Assembly (NCBI GenBank): GCA_034430215.1
Contig: DAOUFE010000019.1
Coordinates: 248,001-312,000, forward strand
From: UBA4782 sp034430215
GTDB taxonomy: Bacteria; Chloroflexota; Anaerolineae; Anaerolineales; Anaerolineaceae
Direction: 5' to 3'
DNA: 64,000 bases
This document shows positions 41,466 to 49,518 of this stretch, one piece after another. A program made the position numbers and the translations under genes. Positions within the stretch are counted from its first letter, which is position 1. Every line of letters starts with the position of its first letter. A model generated the notes under the pieces. That model saw nothing but the letters and a program-made list of their open reading frames with translations, was not told where the DNA came from and did no database searches.

Positions 41466-42833
41466 CTAATTACTAAAGGGAACACCCAATCTGGTCAATT
41501 CTTCCTTCACACGGTCGTAGCAGGCTTGATGTTCAACTGTTGGCATCAACTTGTGAATGTCGTATAGCTGTTCAAATGGAGCACCCTTGGGTGAGACTTC
41601 CAATGACATGGCATCTTTGTACTTTGCAAAAAGTTGTTCAATAATTCCTGCAGCCGCTTCTCTTGTTAATTTTGAAGCCGCATGGCCTACTTCAGCAAAC
41701 AATCTGCCCATCAGGGGACTTACATTGTTGAAACCTAATGGTTCTGCAGGCCTTGGACCACTAATATTACTTCCTCCAGTTACCACAGCCAGCTCTAACG
41801 CAGAGAATTCATAAGCATACTGGTCTGATCCCGCACGCCCAGCTGTAGTGTGTGATGTTGTTGTAATAATATGACTGTTGCGATTGGTTGCCTGGTTCAC
41901 AAGGCTTCCTAAGAAGAGAGAATGATTATTTGTCTGAGTTTTATACTTTATGTGTTGAGGCCCCACATGACATATCTCTGCCCCGAGGAGAATTGACGCT
42001 ATAAATGAGGCTACTCCTATTATTGCGGTGCCGTCTGGCCCACCACCATACCCACCAACCAATGGTGTATGTGCTATATAAATAGGGGTTCCATAAGCCA
42101 GGTAATATCCAAGACGAGCCATGGTAACATCATCAACCTGTAGTTCAGATAGCAAAACCATTGCGCGTGGGTCGGTTCTTCGTAAGCCATATGCCTCATT
42201 TGTACAAGCCATTTCGTTCAAAGCCATAACAGAATGACCAATGATCGGCATACCAGGTCTTCCTGCACGGCGAACAGCTTCACGTGCCCATTCACCATAC
42301 AGCACAGCAGCTCTGCTGGAAAGACCAGAATTTGGTCTAATCATTAGTCCATCCAGTTCTTTGAGATATCCGGGTAAGAAAAGACAATCGATCAACCGTT
42401 CTTGAGCAAATGCTTCGTTTAATTTAACAAACATTGATTCATGAGTATCAGCGTTGAAAGGCCCACTCATCACAAAAGGTAGACGAGGATCTTCTACATT
42501 TCGATGATAAGCAGTCTTTTGCTCTTTGCCTTCGCCCATGATGACCTGACTTGGTGCGAGTCGGAGAGCATCTTCAATTTCATCTTTAGAAAATTGAATA
42601 ACACGCCGGCTGTTCATTGAATACAATCCAGAACGAAGTAGCAGTTCTTTTCCAGCCTGCCAGCAGCGATCTGCAAGTTGATCATCCAGGTTGATGAGAG
42701 ATTTACCATCCCATTTGACGTCATATTCTTTCTTTAATGCCAGAACGTTTGCTGCTACGCGCTGCATTAAAAAATCATTCGTTTCAATCAAAGGACCAGT
42801 TTCAGCTCTTTTCGCTATTTCTTTGAAGTTCAT
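41466..42833 (-). CDS. MtmB-family (monomethylamine methyltransferase) homologue without pyrrolysine
   Basis: A 455-residue protein whose whole length resembles MtmB of methanogens. RAETGPLIETNDFLMQR, LLRSGLYSMNSRRVIQ, GRPGMPIIGHS, PLVGGYGGG and the C-terminal YDIHKLMPTVEH all have clear counterparts there. In MtmB, pyrrolysine (UAG, residue 202 in Methanosarcina barkeri) follows GRPGMGV; here the aligned residue is Ile198, encoded by ATT at 42242-42240. The frame has no internal TAG. It overlaps the corrinoid protein stop (ATGA), so the two are translationally coupled and probably form a methyltransferase-corrinoid pair. The N-methyl substrate is likely to differ from methylamine, since the pyrrolysine imine chemistry is absent. 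The comparison is from memory. Confidence 0.82.
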   Translation of the reverse strand: MNFKEIAKRAETGPLIETNDFLMQRVAANVLALKKEYDVKWDGKSLINLDDQLADRCWQAGKELLLRSGLYSMNSRRVIQFSKDEIEDALRLAPSQVIMGEGKEQKTAYHRNVEDPRLPFVMSGPFNADTHESMFVKLNEAFAQERLIDCLFLPGYLKELDGLMIRPNSGLSSRAAVLYGEWAREAVRRAGRPGMPIIGHSVMALNEMACTNEAYGLRRTDPRAMVLLSELQVDDVTMARLGYYLAYGTPIYIAHTPLVGGYGGGPDGTAIIGVASFIASILLGAEICHVGPQHIKYKTQTNNHSLFLGSLVNQATNRNSHIITTTSHTTAGRAGSDQYAYEFSALELAVVTGGSNISGPRPAEPLGFNNVSPLMGRLFAEVGHAASKLTREAAAGIIEQLFAKYKDAMSLEVSPKGAPFEQLYDIHKLMPTVEHQACYDRVKEELTRLGVPFSN

Positions 42834-43489
42834 TTAGTCCACTCCTTTGCATGTGCATCAAGAACGCGCACTGCATCAATTGCATCCCGCCCATAAGCAT
42901 TTGCCCCAATTTCATCAGCCCATTTTTGAGTGACAGGAGCGCCACCAACGATGATGAAATATTTATCTTTTAACCCCTTATTCTGCAAAAGTTCGATGAC
43001 ATCTCTTTGATAAAGCATCGTGGTAGATAGAAGGGCTGACATTGCGATCACATCCGCTTTGGTCTCTTCTGCGGCCTGAATAAACCTTGGAGCGGGTACT
43101 TCGACACCAAGATCATGGACTTCGTACCCATTTGCCTGGAACATTGCTCCAACAACTGTTTTGCCAATATCGTGAATATCACCTTCAACGGTACCCAGTA
43201 TGACTACACCTTTCTTAGCTATTGAAGAGCCTTTTGCTTTTAGAGCCCCTTCAAGTACCTCAACACCAGCTTTCATGGCATTAGCTGCCATGACCAATTC
43301 TGGGAGAAAAATGTCCATACGCTCAAAAGCTTCACCGATTTTCCGGATAGGGTCAGCAAACCCTTTTTCAATAGCTACAGCAGGATCCATACCTGCAGCA
43401 ATCGCTTCATTGGCTGCGATTACTGCAGCATCAGCATCATAATTTTCAATTGCAGAATGCATCTTTGCGAATACAGTTTCTTCAGTCAC
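42830..43489 (-). CDS. methyltransferase-associated corrinoid protein (MtmC/MttC type)
   Basis: A 219-residue protein with the N-terminal helical cap (1-90) and the cobalamin-binding Rossmann domain. The cobalt-ligating histidine is H106 in VEGDIHDIGKTVVG, the DxHxxG motif, and later GLEV-like and GGAPVT loops close the dimethylbenzimidazole pocket. It carries a methyl group on cobalt between a substrate-specific methyltransferase and an acceptor protein. GTG 43489 is preceded by GGAGG. It overlaps the MtmB-like gene, and the MttB-like gene lies two genes upstream, so it may serve both. No reductive activator (RamA type) or MtbA/MtaA-type second methyltransferase is in this window. Confidence 0.93.
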   Translation of the reverse strand: MTEETVFAKMHSAIENYDADAAVIAANEAIAAGMDPAVAIEKGFADPIRKIGEAFERMDIFLPELVMAANAMKAGVEVLEGALKAKGSSIAKKGVVILGTVEGDIHDIGKTVVGAMFQANGYEVHDLGVEVPAPRFIQAAEETKADVIAMSALLSTTMLYQRDVIELLQNKGLKDKYFIIVGGAPVTQKWADEIGANAYGRDAIDAVRVLDAHAKEWTK

Positions 43490-43512
43490 TTCAGCCTCCG
43501 AAAATAATTGAA

Positions 43513-44523
43513 TTAGATGTTGCCAAAAAGAGAAAGTCTTTGACCAATCCCTTTTTCGAGAGCCATTTTATAGGCACGATATGAAAGGCAGAGATCTTCA
43601 GTACCCATCCCGATAGGTGAGAAGAAAATCCTTTCTTCCTTGGTTTCACGCCCTGGTTTTTCATTGCAAAGAATTTCACCCAATTCGGTGACATCTTCTT
43701 CTTTAATCATTCCATCTTTGATCATTAAGGCAATTACCGGTGTAACACGATGAATAACATGTTCCAATCCGTCAACGACTATCTTGTCTGAATGGAGAAC
43801 AACCTCAAATTCTTCCTCCTGGTAAGAACCAACCGCAGAGAAAAAGCTGCCTTTCTTCACCCAGGCATCTTTGACAATTGGTTCATCAGCTACAGTAACA
43901 GTAACAATAATATCTGCATCTCGCACAGCAGCTTCAGGAGTTTGAACAGCTTCAGCTTCAACACCAAATTTTTCCTTCATCTCAATGGCATACTGTTGAG
44001 CTGCAGAAAAGTTAACATCGTACCCTTTGATTTTCTTGATGTTAGGTACTGCTAACATGAGTGCATCTGTTTGCGTACGTGCTTGAACACCAGTTCCTAT
44101 CATTGCAACTACTTCAGAATCTTGACTTGCCAATCTTTTTGCGCCTACACCAGTCACTGCACCAGTACGCATGGCACTTAATAAGGTACAATCCATAACT
44201 GCCAGGGGGAATCCTTTTTCAGCATCATTCAGAATAAAGAAACCTGTCGCTCTTGGCATGCCATATTTCTTTGGATTTTGTGGAAATCCAGCAATCCATT
44301 TAATGCCAAATGCGTCATATTGACCACCAACATAAGAAGGCATGGCATTACATCGACCACGCTCACGTTCTCCCATGTCTAGAACAGTTTTATGTGGAAG
44401 AAGTACTTTTCCCTGATGATGCAATATGAAAGCTTCTTCAACCGCATCCATTGCAGCTTTCATATCAATGCCTGTAGAGCGGATATCCGCCTGGTTCAAA
44501 TAAAGAAACTCAATATCAGCCAT
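43513..44523 (-). CDS. ornithine cyclodeaminase/mu-crystallin family protein
   Basis: A 336-residue NAD(P)-dependent enzyme of the OCD family. It starts FLYLNQADIRSTGIDMKAAMD, has the conserved KTVLD segment and the Rossmann loop VAMIGTGVQARTQTDAL (the GTG/A-Q-A-R pattern), and ends with a C-terminal helix typical of the family. Family members include ornithine and lysine cyclodeaminases, alanine dehydrogenases of archaea, and ketimine or imine reductases. It is encoded between the MttB-like and corrinoid genes, which points to imine or amino acid chemistry after demethylation. I cannot tell a cyclodeaminase from a reductase. GAAGGA precedes the ATG. Confidence 0.88.
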   Translation of the reverse strand: MADIEFLYLNQADIRSTGIDMKAAMDAVEEAFILHHQGKVLLPHKTVLDMGERERGRCNAMPSYVGGQYDAFGIKWIAGFPQNPKKYGMPRATGFFILNDAEKGFPLAVMDCTLLSAMRTGAVTGVGAKRLASQDSEVVAMIGTGVQARTQTDALMLAVPNIKKIKGYDVNFSAAQQYAIEMKEKFGVEAEAVQTPEAAVRDADIIVTVTVADEPIVKDAWVKKGSFFSAVGSYQEEEFEVVLHSDKIVVDGLEHVIHRVTPVIALMIKDGMIKEEDVTELGEILCNEKPGRETKEERIFFSPIGMGTEDLCLSYRAYKMALEKGIGQRLSLFGNI

Positions 44524-44537
44524 ATTAATCCTTCCGT

Positions 44538-45989
44538 TTAGTGTTTTGTTTCCCGTTCTTCTACTTCTCGTACTATTCTTTCCAATTCAGCTTCAATTTT
44601 GGGATCCAAGGGATCAACTTTGTGTTCTGCCAGGATTTTCTGGACTTTTTCATATGCTTTATCAGCAACTCCTTTGGAACCTTCTGCTTCCCATTTATCG
44701 CGTGTCATACGATCTGCCAAAGGTGGGATAAATTGTTCTTCCTTGAGGAATTGCATGGTATGGCGCTGTCCGAGGAAGTGACCACCTGGACCAACTTTAT
44801 CAATCACACCTAATGCCAGCGTATTTACATCTACGTTGATACCTTCCAACGTCCGGTAAAGCGAGCCGATGATCTCATCATCGATTACCAGGCTTTCTTT
44901 GCTTACTGTTAACGCTCCTTCCATAGTTCCTGGATAGAAGATTTTGTTAACACCACCAAGTACAGCCATCGTTAAGGTCATCGCTTTTTCATAACCTGCT
45001 TGAACATCAAGTAACTTCGAATCTGTAGCCGAAGCAGTACCCCGGCATGGAATATTGTAATAATGAGCAATTTGAGCGCTGGCAACGTTGATCAGTCCCA
45101 TTTCAATGGCGCCAATGGCAATGCGACCAACTTTCATGTCCATAATCGATCCGCATGTTCCATACCAAACGGGATTGCCAGGATTTGCCAATTGGATGAT
45201 CGTAATGCCACTGATTACATCAGCAGTTTGTTGCGCCAACAAACCGGCAAGGGTTACAGGTGAAGTAGCACCCGCCTGAGGTTCGCTTGTTACATCAATG
45301 GGTAAACCGTAACTTGCAAATAGCAATGCTCCATCCATTTGATCACGGTCGTGATGCAAAGGTGCCACTGGGTTATCCGTTGTAAAAGTATATGGTTTCT
45401 TCCGCAATTCGCTCTCACCACCAGCAATCACGGCCACCATTCGAAGGCAGTCTTCTGCGAGAATTTTTTCTCTGGAGGTAGCTTTGATGACTTTGCTTGA
45501 ATTTCTTACAGATTGGAGGTAACCATGTACATGAGTAGCGCGAATTTTTACTCCATCGATCTGAGGCATGATTGCACCGGAGTGCAGTAAATGATAATGG
45601 GGGAGAGCATCAGAAATTTTGATCAAATCTCCAACATCCTGCAGAGTGGTTCTATGCGTTTTACCGGTTTTGTAGTCATAACAATTCAAACGACCGATCA
45701 TAGGTTCATAGTGAAGCTCTCGGGTGGAGACATGGACATTGTTCACTGGATTTCTAGCATACACTGTAAAGGAGGAAGGAGCGCGTTTCAAAGCTTCTTC
45801 AACGATAAATCCTGGAATTCTGCAGCGCATGGTCTCATCATTCACTACTGCACCTGCCTGACGTAGCAGAGTACGAGCAGTCGCTGACTTCACTAATACG
45901 CCCGTATTCCACAGTATTTCCAATGCACCTTGATGGATCTGGTAAATTTGCTCATCGGAAAGGACTTTTAAAACGGGTTGGAATGCCAT
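44538..45989 (-). CDS. MttB-family (trimethylamine methyltransferase-like) corrinoid methyltransferase without pyrrolysine
   Basis: A 483-residue protein of the MttB superfamily. It has the N-terminal helix LSDEQIYQIHQGALEILWNTGV, EPMIGRLNCYDYKTGKTHR and the barrel segments with SEPQAGATSPVTLAG. The frame contains no amber codon, so it belongs to the non-pyrrolysine group. Characterised members of that group demethylate quaternary amines such as glycine betaine, proline betaine and carnitine. ATG 45989 has GGAGGT at good distance; an in-frame start at 46043 has none. The extra C-terminal helix of about 40 charged residues is notable. It is the first enzyme gene after the GntR regulator. Confidence 0.9.
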   Translation of the reverse strand: MAFQPVLKVLSDEQIYQIHQGALEILWNTGVLVKSATARTLLRQAGAVVNDETMRCRIPGFIVEEALKRAPSSFTVYARNPVNNVHVSTRELHYEPMIGRLNCYDYKTGKTHRTTLQDVGDLIKISDALPHYHLLHSGAIMPQIDGVKIRATHVHGYLQSVRNSSKVIKATSREKILAEDCLRMVAVIAGGESELRKKPYTFTTDNPVAPLHHDRDQMDGALLFASYGLPIDVTSEPQAGATSPVTLAGLLAQQTADVISGITIIQLANPGNPVWYGTCGSIMDMKVGRIAIGAIEMGLINVASAQIAHYYNIPCRGTASATDSKLLDVQAGYEKAMTLTMAVLGGVNKIFYPGTMEGALTVSKESLVIDDEIIGSLYRTLEGINVDVNTLALGVIDKVGPGGHFLGQRHTMQFLKEEQFIPPLADRMTRDKWEAEGSKGVADKAYEKVQKILAEHKVDPLDPKIEAELERIVREVEERETKH

Positions 45990-46067
45990 AAAATCTTTAC
46001 CTCCAGCAAAAATATAGGATTGTGAAATCTTACAGAAAATCAAGTAATCAAAGAAAAATACATAGTA

Positions 46068-46865
46068 TTAAAAAAATGGATGATTCGGAGGAATAACCGA
46101 TGCATCAGGTGAAACATTTTCAGATAACTCGCGCATATTCTTTTCAATACGCTCTTTTTCATTCAGGATGTTCACCAATTTTTGTCCAACATCGCTGATA
46201 TGATAGTGGATTGCATCCCTTGCATTTTGACCTTGCCTTGCAGCAATTGCTTCCACAATTGGCTCGTGTGAACGAGCAACTTCTTCAAGAGATGGAAATA
46301 ATGAGAAAATTGCTTTGGTAGCTTGAATGAACATATGGGTTTGACCGCTCAATCTTTCAAGCGTATCGATCAGCAATTGATGTTGAGACAAAGCATATAA
46401 AGCTTTATGGAATTCCAGATCGGTTTCAACTAGAGAGTCGATATCTCCAGACTTCGCATAGCGATACATTTTTTCTATTATTTCTCGTAAAGCACTTAAC
46501 CCCACTTCATCTATTTTATTTACCACTAATTCAACAGCATATTCTTCTAAAACTTCGCGAAGGGTATAGAGTTCATTGACCCTTTCAGCAGTTAAAGCTC
46601 TGACAAATGTTCCACGATAGGGTATATTGATAAGGATTCCTGAGTTTTCGAGCTCACGGATAACTTCACGAATTAACCCCCGGCTAACACCAAACCATTC
46701 TGCCATTTCAAGTTCAGTAACTTTTTGATCATCTACTAATTCACCGTTGATAATTGCTTGCTTCATGCGTTCGATAACAACGTCGCGTAGTGATAGACGT
46801 TTTAGCTCATTTTGAGAGCTATTCTTAATGGTTTGGATGGGAGTGGACAACAAGTCCTTTTTCAT
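46068..46865 (-). CDS. GntR/FCD-family transcription regulator of the catabolic cluster
   Basis: A 265-residue regulator. The N-terminal winged helix (about 15-85) has LRDVVIERMKQAIINGEL and EMAEWFGVSRGLIREVIREL. The C-terminal all-helical FCD domain (about 95-230) has LREVLEEYAVELV and the histidine-rich SHEPIVEAIAARQGQNARDAIHYHI, which usually binds a metal and a small organic acid. It heads the 24-gene minus-strand run and is probably its ligand-responsive switch. ATG 46865 is chosen because it fits the family length, but its ribosome-binding site is weak; a longer in-frame start at 46970 would run through the predicted operator. Confidence 0.87.
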   Translation of the reverse strand: MKKDLLSTPIQTIKNSSQNELKRLSLRDVVIERMKQAIINGELVDDQKVTELEMAEWFGVSRGLIREVIRELENSGILINIPYRGTFVRALTAERVNELYTLREVLEEYAVELVVNKIDEVGLSALREIIEKMYRYAKSGDIDSLVETDLEFHKALYALSQHQLLIDTLERLSGQTHMFIQATKAIFSLFPSLEEVARSHEPIVEAIAARQGQNARDAIHYHISDVGQKLVNILNEKERIEKNMRELSENVSPDASVIPPNHPFF

Positions 46866-46912
46866 CAGGTTGGCATAAACCTTTTTCTTAGAGCAAGGTA
46901 AGTACTGCCAAG

Positions 46913-46945
46913 ACAATTGTTTGATTGTATTACAATTGTACAATA
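46913..46945. promoter_or_regulatory. interlocking palindromes, probable GntR/FCD operator
   Basis: ATTGTATTACAAT (46925-46937) is a perfect palindrome around a central T, and ATTGTACAAT (46936-46945) is a second perfect palindrome sharing its edge. ACAATTGT (46913-46920) is a third, nearby. They lie 48-80 bases before the GntR/FCD start and overlap a plausible minus-strand promoter (TTGTAC 46944-46939, 17-base spacer, AACAAT 46921-46916). FCD regulators typically bind TTGTnnACAA-like sites, so autoregulation is a reasonable inference. Confidence 0.55.
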
Positions 46946-47016
46946 CGAAAATAACAAATACAAGCAGCAATTTATATCAATATTCCATTTTTCCCTTTTC
47001 AAGCAAATTATTGTCA

Positions 47017-47045
47017 TTGACAAAAAAGTCATATGTTTGCATAAT
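47017..47045 (+). promoter_or_regulatory. predicted sigma-70-type promoter of ptsH-ptsI
   Basis: A consensus TTGACA (47017-47022) and CATAAT (47040-47045) are separated by exactly 17 bases. Initiation near 47052 leaves a 40-base leader with AGGAGTG before the ptsH GTG. It is divergent from the GntR/FCD gene; the palindromes at 46913-46945 are about 70 bases upstream. Confidence 0.65.
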
Positions 47046-47091
47046 GGAACGAGTAGTTTTACACAGCAAAAAAAATTTATAGGAGTGAATA

Positions 47092-47364
47092 GTGGAAAGT
47101 TTAACCATTAAAGTGATCAATAAGGTTGGGTTACATGCCAGACCAGCAGCTTGTTTTGTGAAAAAAGCGCAGAGTTTTACATCAGATATTCTCATCGAAA
47201 ACATTACGAAAAATTCTGATAAAGTAAATGCGAAATCATTCGTCAAAATCCTTTCCATTGCAGTTGATCATGACAATGATATTCGGATAACTGCTGATGG
47301 TGATGATGCTCTGCAAGCACTTCAAGGATTAAAAGAGCTGATAGATAACAATTTTGGTGAATAA
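47092..47364 (+). CDS. ptsH: phosphocarrier protein HPr
   Basis: A 90-residue cytosolic protein. The phosphoaccepting histidine is H15 in KVGLHARPAACF. The region around the regulatory serine of Gram-positive HPr reads KVNAKSFVKIL, so Ser49 aligns with Ser46 of B. subtilis, but the usual KSIMGVM is not kept. Control by an HPr kinase is therefore doubtful, and none is in the window. The start is GTG 47092 with AGGAGTG upstream. It precedes ptsI by 16 bases and passes phosphate from enzyme I to the IIA protein encoded at 50367. Confidence 0.93.
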   Translation: MESLTIKVINKVGLHARPAACFVKKAQSFTSDILIENITKNSDKVNAKSFVKILSIAVDHDNDIRITADGDDALQALQGLKELIDNNFGE

Positions 47365-47380
47365 TTAGGAGTTTGTCTTG

Positions 47381-49096
47381 ATGAAGACATTTCAAGGAGT
47401 TGGGATATCGGCAGGGGTAGCTGTTGGCCCGATTTTTCGATACGAATCACAGGTCATTGTGGTAGAAGAAACCATCACAAAAGACCCTGACGCTGAAAAT
47501 GAGCGCCTTCAAAGTGCATTAAATCAAGCTCGAACAGATCTTGATAATTTACTACAAAAAGCACGCACCGAGTTTAATACAGGATCAAACGAAGCTGAAA
47601 TTTTTGAAGCACATGCTATGTTGCTTTCAGATCCAGATTTGCTCGATCAGGTTCATGCTTCTCTCTATGATAAGCATTACACTGCAGAATATGCATGGTA
47701 CGAAGCAACTGAATATTACGCAGGACTCATTGCTGCAATGGATTCGGAATACCTTGCTGCTCGAAGTGCAGATATTAAGGACGTAGCACAAAGAGTTCTG
47801 AGGATATTAGTTGGAAGCAATAATTCCGCTAGTAAAAACATATCCATTCCATCGATTGTTGTGGCTGATGAACTTACACCCTCTGACACTGTTGCGTTTG
47901 ACAAAGCTAAGGTACTGGCTTTCTGCACACGTTCTGGAGGACCAACTTCACATGTTGCCATTCTATCCAAAGCATTAGGGATTCCCGCAATTGTTGGTAT
48001 TGGTCCCTGGATGGACGAATTAATACCAGGCACAGAAGCCGTAGTTGATGGCTTCACAGGAAAAATGTTCCTGAATCCCGATGAAGCAACGATCAAAAAA
48101 TTCAAAGAGACTTCGGCGCTTTATGAAGAGAGTTTTCGTAAGGCCATGGAAAAAACTCATGAACATGCCATTACCAAAGATGGGATCAAAGTAGAGGTTG
48201 TAGCAAATATTGGCGGCGTCGAAGATGCTAAGTCTGCAGTAGAGTATGGCGCTGAAGGTGTTGGATTATTACGAACTGAATTTATTTTCCTGGAACGCGA
48301 GACTCCTCCAACTGAACAGGAACAGATAGATATCTATTCTGAAATATTTTCGCAGTTTGGTAAAAATCCTGTTGTGACGCGTACTCTTGATATTGGTGGA
48401 GATAAACCAGCCAATTATCTGAAAATACCAGAAGAAATGAATCCATTTCTTGGTCTTCGGGGAACACGTTTAGCATTGGCACGTCCTGAAGTATTCGAAA
48501 CACAATTACGCGCTTTAATGCGTGCAGGCATTGGATACAATCTAAAAGTGATGTTCCCGATGGTTGGCACGGTGCAAGAAGTGCGAAGTGCTATGGACCA
48601 TGTACGAAAAGTCAAGAATGAACTAGCCCAGGAAGGTATTCCTTTTGAAGAAAAAATTGAGTGGGGTATCATGATCGAAATACCTTCTGCGGCAGTCATG
48701 GCTGATGCATTAGCGAAAGAAGTCGATTTCTTCAGTATTGGAACAAACGATCTTTCACAATACACATTAGCAGCAGATCGCGGAAATACAAATGTAGTAG
48801 GTGTGGCAGATGCTCTTGATCCAGCGGTATTACGGTTGATCAAAATGGTAATCGATGCAGCACATGCAAACAATCGTTGGGTTGGGTTATGTGGCGAGTT
48901 AGCGGGAGATGGACTGGCAACTCCAGTTTTGTTGGGCTTGGGGCTTGATGAATTTAGTATGAACCCGCGCGCCATCCCACTGGTCAAACAACATATCCGA
49001 AAATTTACCATGAGTACAGCCTGTGAAATTGCCAAACACGCAATTTCACTGCCAACTACTGCTGATGTTCGATATTATCTAAAGAGTTTCCTATAG
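47381..49096 (+). CDS. ptsI: PTS enzyme I (phosphoenolpyruvate-protein phosphotransferase)
   Basis: A 571-residue enzyme that takes phosphate from PEP and gives it to HPr. The active histidine is H191 in SGGPTSHVAILSKALGIP, and the PEP-binding barrel contains GAEGVGLLRTEF, TLDIGGDKP, GLRGTRLAL, FSIGTNDLSQYTLAADRGN and a GLCGELAGD motif with the conserved cysteine. ATG 47381 has AGGAG 9 bases upstream; the TTG just before it is less likely. The length is normal. Having ptsH and ptsI beside a single carbohydrate-specific set suggests that they serve this system in particular. Confidence 0.96.
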   Translation: MKTFQGVGISAGVAVGPIFRYESQVIVVEETITKDPDAENERLQSALNQARTDLDNLLQKARTEFNTGSNEAEIFEAHAMLLSDPDLLDQVHASLYDKHYTAEYAWYEATEYYAGLIAAMDSEYLAARSADIKDVAQRVLRILVGSNNSASKNISIPSIVVADELTPSDTVAFDKAKVLAFCTRSGGPTSHVAILSKALGIPAIVGIGPWMDELIPGTEAVVDGFTGKMFLNPDEATIKKFKETSALYEESFRKAMEKTHEHAITKDGIKVEVVANIGGVEDAKSAVEYGAEGVGLLRTEFIFLERETPPTEQEQIDIYSEIFSQFGKNPVVTRTLDIGGDKPANYLKIPEEMNPFLGLRGTRLALARPEVFETQLRALMRAGIGYNLKVMFPMVGTVQEVRSAMDHVRKVKNELAQEGIPFEEKIEWGIMIEIPSAAVMADALAKEVDFFSIGTNDLSQYTLAADRGNTNVVGVADALDPAVLRLIKMVIDAAHANNRWVGLCGELAGDGLATPVLLGLGLDEFSMNPRAIPLVKQHIRKFTMSTACEIAKHAISLPTTADVRYYLKSFL

Positions 49097-49117
49097 AATA
49101 TTTTCATCGAGGTTTAA

Positions 49118-49480
49118 ATGGCTGGTTTTGGTATTGTTTTTGTTTCAAAGGATTACGAAGCAGCAATCCATTTTTATCGCGACTTGCTAAAATTTAAAAT
49201 CCACCATTCCTGGGATAATGGAACTGGCAACAGAGGTTGTGTATTTCGCGTAGGAGATGGAACCATTGAAATTCTTGAACGAAAACCCAATGTTGAATAT
49301 AAACCTCCAATGAATTTCGAAGTTTACATGGAAGTAGAGGATGTCAATGACTTCTACTTCCATGTAAAATCAATGGGTATTCCAATCAGGGGAGAAATTA
49401 CCGACAAGCCCTGGGGTCAAAGGACATTTTCTCTTACAGATCCCGATGGAATAAAACTAGTTTTCTATACTGCAATCTAA
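49118..49480 (+). CDS. VOC-superfamily (glyoxalase/bleomycin-resistance fold) protein
   Basis: A 120-residue protein with two beta-alpha-beta-beta-beta modules. It begins GFGIVFVSKDYEAAIHFYRDLLKF and ends TFSLTDPDGIKLVFYT, both standard for the vicinal oxygen chelate superfamily. Metal ligands cannot be fixed from sequence: the usual first-strand His/Glu is not obvious, and GDGTIEILER supplies one glutamate. It lies 21 bases after ptsI and is probably co-transcribed. Function could be isomerase, lyase or binding protein; I infer none. Confidence 0.75.
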   Translation: MAGFGIVFVSKDYEAAIHFYRDLLKFKIHHSWDNGTGNRGCVFRVGDGTIEILERKPNVEYKPPMNFEVYMEVEDVNDFYFHVKSMGIPIRGEITDKPWGQRTFSLTDPDGIKLVFYTAI

Positions 49481-49518
49481 TTTGTTCGGTTAGAAATCTT
49501 AATATTTTTTGCACTCTA

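Noticed and set aside
41466..45989. In-frame amber codons encoding pyrrolysine in the methyltransferases
   Set aside because: Both methyltransferase frames are open over the full family length with no internal TAG, and Ile occupies the aligned Pyl position in the MtmB-like protein.
48415..49035. Long minus-strand ORF (206 codons) inside ptsI
   Set aside because: It is the shadow of a strongly conserved enzyme on the other strand, has no ribosome-binding site and its protein has low-complexity, Ser/Pro/Arg-rich composition typical of antisense frames.
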